Positions 5,618 to 8,489 of a stretch of DNA of 8,489 nt are shown piece by piece. Under the pieces are notes generated by a model. The model saw only the letters and a list, made by a program, of their open reading frames with translations. It was not told where the DNA came from and did not search any database. Source of the DNA: Ignavibacteria bacterium (GTDB lineage Bacteria > Bacteroidota > Ignavibacteria > Ignavibacteriales > Melioribacteraceae); assembly GCA_003233295.1 (NCBI GenBank), contig QILJ01000472.1, positions 1-8,489 on the forward strand. Reading direction: 5' to 3'. The position numbers and the translations under genes are program-made. Each line of letters begins with the position of its first letter. The stretch's first letter is position 1.

Positions 5618-6433
5618 CATAGAATTTCTTTTTCTGTCAGTTTTCTTCACCGGGCGTTCTTTCGGTTTTCGGAACAACAGATATAATCCAAAAATAACAA
5701 GAGGAATACTTAGTATTTGTCCCATGTTCAGAATCATTCCCTGTTCAAAAGCAGACTGATTTTCCTTAAAATATTCCACAAATATTCTGAATCCGAAAAT
5801 CCAAATGAGAAATATTCCAAACAATAATCCATCCTTGAATTTCCCGTCCCTCTTCTTATAAATCGAAAAGAGCACAAAGAACGATGCAAGATAAGAGAAT
5901 GCTTCGTACAATTGAGTTGGATGCCTCGGGACATTATCAACCGATGTGAAGATAAATCCCCAAGGCAAATCGGTTGGTTTTCCGATTATTTCCGAATTAA
6001 ATAAATTTCCTGTTCTGATGAAAAAAGCTGCAAGTGCTACGGTGATAACAATTCTGTCCATTACATATAAAAAAGATTGATCTTTTTTCTTTTTACTGTA
6101 TAGATAGATTGCCGTTAATATTCCAATCGCCGCGCCATGACTTGCTAAGCCCCCTTTCCATACCATTAGAATCTCTATTGGATGGGTCAAGTAAAATCCC
6201 GGGTTATAAAAGAGAACGTGACCAAGCCGGGCGCCAATAACCGTTCCGAGTATCATATACCAGATCAGATCGTTAAGATCATCTAAGTTCTTCTTCTCTT
6301 TTTTGTATATCCACTCCATTATTTTGAAGCCGATGATGAATGAAGTGGCAAAAAGCAGTCCGTACCACCTAATATGAATCGGACCGAAAGAAATAATTTC
6401 TGGAGAAACGCTCCAAGTAATTGTAGCTAACAA
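5606..6433 (-). CDS. lgt: Prolipoprotein diacylglyceryl transferase
   Basis: Inner-membrane enzyme that transfers diacylglycerol from phosphatidylglycerol to the lipobox cysteine of prolipoproteins, the first step of lipoprotein maturation. At 275 aa with about seven hydrophobic segments it has family length. Hallmarks: PIHIRWYGLLFA (18-29), GARLGH (67-72), GGLASHGAAIG with His99 (E. coli His103), the signature FIRTGNLFNSEIIG with Arg140 and Asn143 (E. coli Arg143, Asn146), RHPTQLYEA, and FGFRIFVEYFKENQ with the essential Arg. The tail is strongly basic (KPKERPVKKTDRKR). The start is a TTG at 6433, with GGAAA about 5 nt upstream and no in-frame ATG before residue 39. It lies downstream of dnaA, 126 nt away, same strand. 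Confidence 0.96.
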   Translation of the reverse strand: MLATITWSVSPEIISFGPIHIRWYGLLFATSFIIGFKIMEWIYKKEKKNLDDLNDLIWYMILGTVIGARLGHVLFYNPGFYLTHPIEILMVWKGGLASHGAAIGILTAIYLYSKKKKDQSFLYVMDRIVITVALAAFFIRTGNLFNSEIIGKPTDLPWGFIFTSVDNVPRHPTQLYEAFSYLASFFVLFSIYKKRDGKFKDGLLFGIFLIWIFGFRIFVEYFKENQSAFEQGMILNMGQILSIPLVIFGLYLLFRKPKERPVKKTDRKRNSMKHS

Positions 6434-6522
6434 GTTATTTCCGAATTAATTTTTAAATTTTATGGTAATGTAATTTAACCAATAAGAAGATAAGTCGCTA
6501 ATCAAGAGATCGAAAGTTTGGT

Positions 6523-6550
6523 TTCCCAGTATCAAGCATCCAGAATCTAG
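6523..6550. repeat. Four degenerate heptamer repeats
   Basis: Heptamers beginning at 6523, 6530, 6537 and 6544 all fit NATCCAG with one or two changes (read on the minus strand CTGGATN). They lie just after the dnaA stop codon. Such heptamer strings occur in intergenic DNA of several bacteria; the role is unknown. Confidence 0.45.
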
Positions 6551-6559
6551 TGTCTATAC

Positions 6560-7966
6560 TTACGACACCCCAAGTTCAATTTTATTTCTGATTGAATCGA
6601 CAATATCTTTTGTTGAGTTATCGTCGGAAACCATCTGATCGATATTGTTGTAAGCGTGTATCACGGTTGAATGGTCTCTACCGCCGAAATGAAGTCCTAT
6701 TGTTTTAAGCGATGACTTTGTGAGTTTCTTCGATAGGAACATTGCGATCTGGCGGGCTAAAACGATCTCTTTTTTCCGGTTTTTTTCGCGAAGTTTGTTT
6801 TCATCAACTTCAAAATATTCGCAGACAATTTGAGTTATGTAATCGATTGAGATATTTACCTGTCTGCCAGTTGCAATTTCTTTTACAGTTTTTCTTGCTA
6901 ATTCCAGATTGATTTCCTGAGAATTGAGAGAAGCCCCGGCAAGTAATTTTATTAAACATCCTTCAAGCTCACGAATATTTGAAGTAATATTAAAAGCAAT
7001 ATATTCTAAAATTTCCGGTGATATGAAAATTCCATAGCTCTCAGCTTTGTTTTTCAGAATTGCAATACGGGTTTCAAAATCGGGCGCTTGAATATCGGCT
7101 GAAAGCCCCCATTGAAATCGTGATATTAATCTTTCGCTCAAGCCTTTTAGGTCTTTCGGAGGTTTGTCCGATGACAAAATTATCTGCTTGCCTGCTTGAT
7201 GCAGCGTGTTGAACAGGTGGAAAAAATGATCTTGAGTTTTTTCTTTCCCGATCAGAAATTGAATATCATCTATTATCAGAACATCCATGCTTTTATAGAA
7301 ACTTGAAAATTCACTTATCTTTCCGCTCTGGATTGCATCAATGAACTCAACGGTAAATTGTTCGGTTGATAGATAAATAACTCTCTTCGATGGATATTTT
7401 TCTATGATCTTATTCCCTATTGCCTGGATAAGATGAGTTTTACCCAAACCGACACCGCCGTATATGAAAAACGGATTGAATGATGTAGCTGCCGGATTTT
7501 CGGCAATAGCAACCGCAGCTGCTCTTGCCAGTTGATTTCCTTCACCTTTGATGAAATTTTCAAATTTATATTTAGGTATTAAGTAGCTTTCAAAATCAGG
7601 TCTTATTTCCTGTTGAATTTTCTGAACTTGTATTCTCGGTTTTTCTATTATTTCTTCAGCACCTATTTCCTCAATCTGAAACTCATCATTATCCAAAACG
7701 ATATAAACAAGTTTTCCATTCTCTCCGAGTATCTGTTTTACAGTTGTATTTATTACCGTATTATAATGTTCATCTATCCACTCAATAAAATAACTATTGG
7801 GTACCTGAATTTTCAAGATATTATCTTCATAGGAAATTGGTTTAATGGGTATAAACCATGTGTTATAAGTTATCGGGGGAACATTCTCCTTAATAAAAGA
7901 GAGACATTGTTTCCAAGTATTTTTTGGTTCGCTTAATTCGGTACTGTTATTCAAAGATCCTTTCAA
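6560..7966 (-). CDS. dnaA: Chromosomal replication initiator DnaA
   Basis: AAA+ ATPase that binds DnaA boxes at oriC, melts the origin and loads the helicase; 468 aa, normal length. Domain I (about 15-95, WKQCLSFIKENVPPITYNTWF) and linker II lead into the AAA+ core: Walker A GGVGLGKTH (170-178), Walker B VLIIDD (229-234), arginine finger Arg283 (LISRF), sensor II Arg332 (SNIRELEG). Domain IV carries the box-binding signature GGRDHSTVIHA (428-438). No in-frame ATG lies near the start. TTG 7966 is the first start after an in-frame stop; TTG 7954, with AAGGA 3 nt upstream, is an alternative, so the first four residues are uncertain. Upstream lies the origin-like region, with a perfect DnaA box 7 nt before the start, which suggests autoregulation. 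Confidence 0.98.
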   Translation of the reverse strand: MKGSLNNSTELSEPKNTWKQCLSFIKENVPPITYNTWFIPIKPISYEDNILKIQVPNSYFIEWIDEHYNTVINTTVKQILGENGKLVYIVLDNDEFQIEEIGAEEIIEKPRIQVQKIQQEIRPDFESYLIPKYKFENFIKGEGNQLARAAAVAIAENPAATSFNPFFIYGGVGLGKTHLIQAIGNKIIEKYPSKRVIYLSTEQFTVEFIDAIQSGKISEFSSFYKSMDVLIIDDIQFLIGKEKTQDHFFHLFNTLHQAGKQIILSSDKPPKDLKGLSERLISRFQWGLSADIQAPDFETRIAILKNKAESYGIFISPEILEYIAFNITSNIRELEGCLIKLLAGASLNSQEINLELARKTVKEIATGRQVNISIDYITQIVCEYFEVDENKLREKNRKKEIVLARQIAMFLSKKLTKSSLKTIGLHFGGRDHSTVIHAYNNIDQMVSDDNSTKDIVDSIRNKIELGVS

Positions 7967-7972
7967 CTTTAC

Positions 7973-7981
7973 TTATCCACA
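7973..7981 (+). promoter_or_regulatory. DnaA box, perfect consensus
   Basis: TTATCCACA on the plus strand, identical to the high-affinity consensus TTATnCACA, 7 nt before the dnaA start. DnaA bound here could also repress translation start-proximal transcription of its own gene. Confidence 0.75.
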
Positions 7982-8003
7982 TTTAACAATATTAAAAAAA
8001 TCA

Positions 8004-8019
8004 TTTTTTGATCAAAAAA
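8004..8019. repeat. Perfect 16-bp palindrome in AT-rich DNA
   Basis: TTTTTTGATCAAAAAA is perfectly symmetric around GATC, within the AT-rich stretch between the first two DnaA box groups. The A/T tracts suggest bent, easily melted DNA, as in an unwinding element; a regulator site is the alternative. Confidence 0.5.
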
Positions 8020-8047
8020 CTTTTTCATTTCTAAAATGTTCAAAAAC

Positions 8048-8065
8048 TTATCAACATGTTGTTAA
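8048..8065. promoter_or_regulatory. Inverted pair of DnaA boxes
   Basis: TTATCAACA (8048-8056, plus; one mismatch to TTATCCACA) abuts TGTTGTTAA (8057-8065; minus-strand TTAACAACA, weaker). Together they form an 18-bp near-palindrome with a single asymmetric base pair. Confidence 0.55.
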
Positions 8066-8176
8066 CATTAGCCAACTCTCTCAACCTACTAAAAATCAAC
8101 AACTTACGGAAGCCTTTTAAACTATACTGCACAAAATCGGAAATTGTCCCCGAAAAATCGGGCAGTTAGCTCCTCC

Positions 8177-8190
8177 GTGAAACGTTTCAC
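8177..8190. promoter_or_regulatory. Perfect palindrome GTGAAACGTTTCAC in the origin region
   Basis: A perfect 14-bp palindrome. Its centre AAACGTTT fits the core of LacI-family operators (AAnCGnTT). Its halves GTGAAAC and GTTTCAC are also the two halves of the chromosomal parS site (TGTTTCACGTGAAACA), but in swapped order. It directly follows the candidate dnaA -7 element, over the expected transcription start, a typical operator position. Confidence 0.55.
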
Positions 8191-8197
8191 AAAATTA
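8190..8197 (-). promoter_or_regulatory. Candidate -7 element of the dnaA promoter
   Basis: Minus-strand TAATTTTG matches TAnnTTTG exactly, but no good TTTG lies 17-23 nt upstream. The upstream flank is instead occupied by the tandem DnaA boxes 8200-8219. If used, the dnaA leader would be about 215 nt. A second, weaker candidate is at 8043-8075 (TTGG, 21 nt, TAAGTTTT). Confidence 0.35.
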
Positions 8198-8199
8198 AG

Positions 8200-8219
8200 T
8201 TATCAACAAGTTATGAACA
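8200..8219 (+). promoter_or_regulatory. Tandem pair of DnaA boxes
   Basis: TTATCAACA (8200-8208) and TTATGAACA (8211-8219) lie head to tail, 11 bp apart, about one helical turn, so both face the same side of the DNA. Each has one or two changes from TTATCCACA. Confidence 0.6.
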
Positions 8220-8386
8220 CAGCTACTCCCTTCTGAAGGAATGTGAAAATAGGATTAATTTAAGTGTTCTGCAAATCTTTTCTGTCATTTTTTTCTAACT
8301 TATTTAACAACAATAACATAAAATATTTATCTAAAACTTTTTTGAAAACGCTACAATTTTCCCTTATTATTTTTTAAGTTTAACGA

Positions 8387-8394
8387 TATCTTTG
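8387..8394 (+). promoter_or_regulatory. Candidate -7 element for the asparaginase-like gene
   Basis: TATCTTTG matches TAnnTTTG and lies 54 nt before the ATG at 8449. No convincing -33 TTTG is found 17-23 nt upstream, so this is weak. Confidence 0.3.
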
Positions 8395-8448
8395 CAAATA
8401 GTTTTTCGTAAAATAATTGGATTTTCAACTAAAATAGATGGTAGGCAA

Positions 8449-8489
8449 ATGAAGAACATTTTGATCATATTTACCGGCGGAACCTTTTC
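8449..8489 (+). CDS. Asparaginase-family protein, N-terminal fragment
   Basis: Thirteen full codons and two bases of a gene running off the window. The peptide MKNILIIFTGGTF is the first strand and loop of L-asparaginase/glutaminase family proteins, where the first Thr of TGGT is the nucleophile that deamidates asparagine; cytoplasmic type I (AnsA-like) enzymes start just like this, without signal peptide. GGTAGG about 3 nt before the ATG may act as a weak binding site. It is divergent from dnaA across the putative origin. The call rests on a very short but characteristic stretch. Confidence 0.65.
   Translation, partial: MKNILIIFTGGTF

Larger units (their letters stand above)
7967..8448. other. 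Putative replication origin (oriC) next to dnaA
   Basis: The gap between divergent dnaA and the plus-strand asparaginase-like gene contains one perfect and four near-consensus DnaA boxes, in the groups 7973-7981, 8048-8065 and 8200-8219. AT-rich blocks at 7981-8046 and 8280-8436 could be unwinding elements. It also holds palindromes at 8004-8019 and 8177-8190, a hairpin CCCGA-AAAA-TCGGG (8149-8162), and CCTTC-T-GAAGG (8229-8239). No gene is supported in it. Genes diverge from it, as expected for transcription running with replication. Origin activity is inferred, not shown. Confidence 0.7.

Noticed and set aside
7613..7936. Plus-strand open frame of about 107 codons inside dnaA
   Set aside because: It is antisense to conserved dnaA domain I/II coding sequence, has low-complexity composition and no start signal; likewise the other frames opposite hrb, rsmF-like, lgt and dnaA.
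8061..8177. Minus-strand GGAGGAG (8171-8177) followed by a short frame in the dnaA leader
   Set aside because: The strong Shine-Dalgarno-like string is followed only by a CTG and a frame of about 40 codons without family resemblance; an anti-SD-like chance match is simpler.
8177..8190. Calling GTGAAACGTTTCAC a true parS site
   Set aside because: The half-sites are in the reverse order compared with TGTTTCACGTGAAACA, so ParB of the known type would not be expected to bind; kept only as a finding.

Overview
The window is AT-rich (by eye about one third G+C). All complete genes lie on the minus strand; one gene start lies on the plus strand at the right edge. The DnaA C-terminal domain, promoter-like strings of the Bacteroidota type (TTTG, 17-23 nt, TAnnTTTG) and frequent TTG starts suggest a member of the FCB group, most likely Ignavibacteria/Chlorobi relatives. 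This assignment is from memory of the families, not from a search.

Right part (5606-8489): dnaA and, downstream of it, lgt point left, while the first 13 codons of an asparaginase-family gene point right. The roughly 480-nt gap between the divergent genes has the layout of a replication origin: a perfect DnaA box (TTATCCACA), an inverted pair and a tandem pair of near-boxes, AT-rich stretches, and two perfect palindromes. One palindrome, GTGAAACGTTTCAC, abuts a candidate dnaA promoter.

Middle part (3013-5475): three tightly packed genes encode a small SAM-dependent methyltransferase, an unrecognised 141-aa protein, and an RsmB/RsmF-type rRNA cytosine-C5 methyltransferase. Junctions are an overlap and a 1-nt gap, so they probably form one translationally coupled operon.

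Part 2310-2683: an MNT-type nucleotidyltransferase (antitoxin type) overlaps by ATGA what looks like the first ~22 residues of its HEPN/DUF86 toxin partner. The partner then runs into a stop, so the toxin appears broken and the antitoxin orphaned. Symmetric elements surround the gene's start and candidate promoter.

Left part (332-2147): a peroxide-defence operon of a PerR-like Fur-family repressor, a flavin reductase-rubredoxin fusion (Hrb type) and a rubrerythrin. Its promoter carries a near-consensus PerR box, which suggests autoregulation. The repressor keeps all five regulatory metal ligands of PerR, including the Asp typical of peroxide sensors, but has lost all four cysteines of the structural zinc site. 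Downstream, 1-331 holds no gene but several hairpin-forming repeats.

No tRNA, rRNA, CRISPR array, insertion sequence or phage gene was found. The points most worth checking are the zinc-less PerR and its operon, the decayed MNT-HEPN pair, and the origin with its everted parS-like palindrome.
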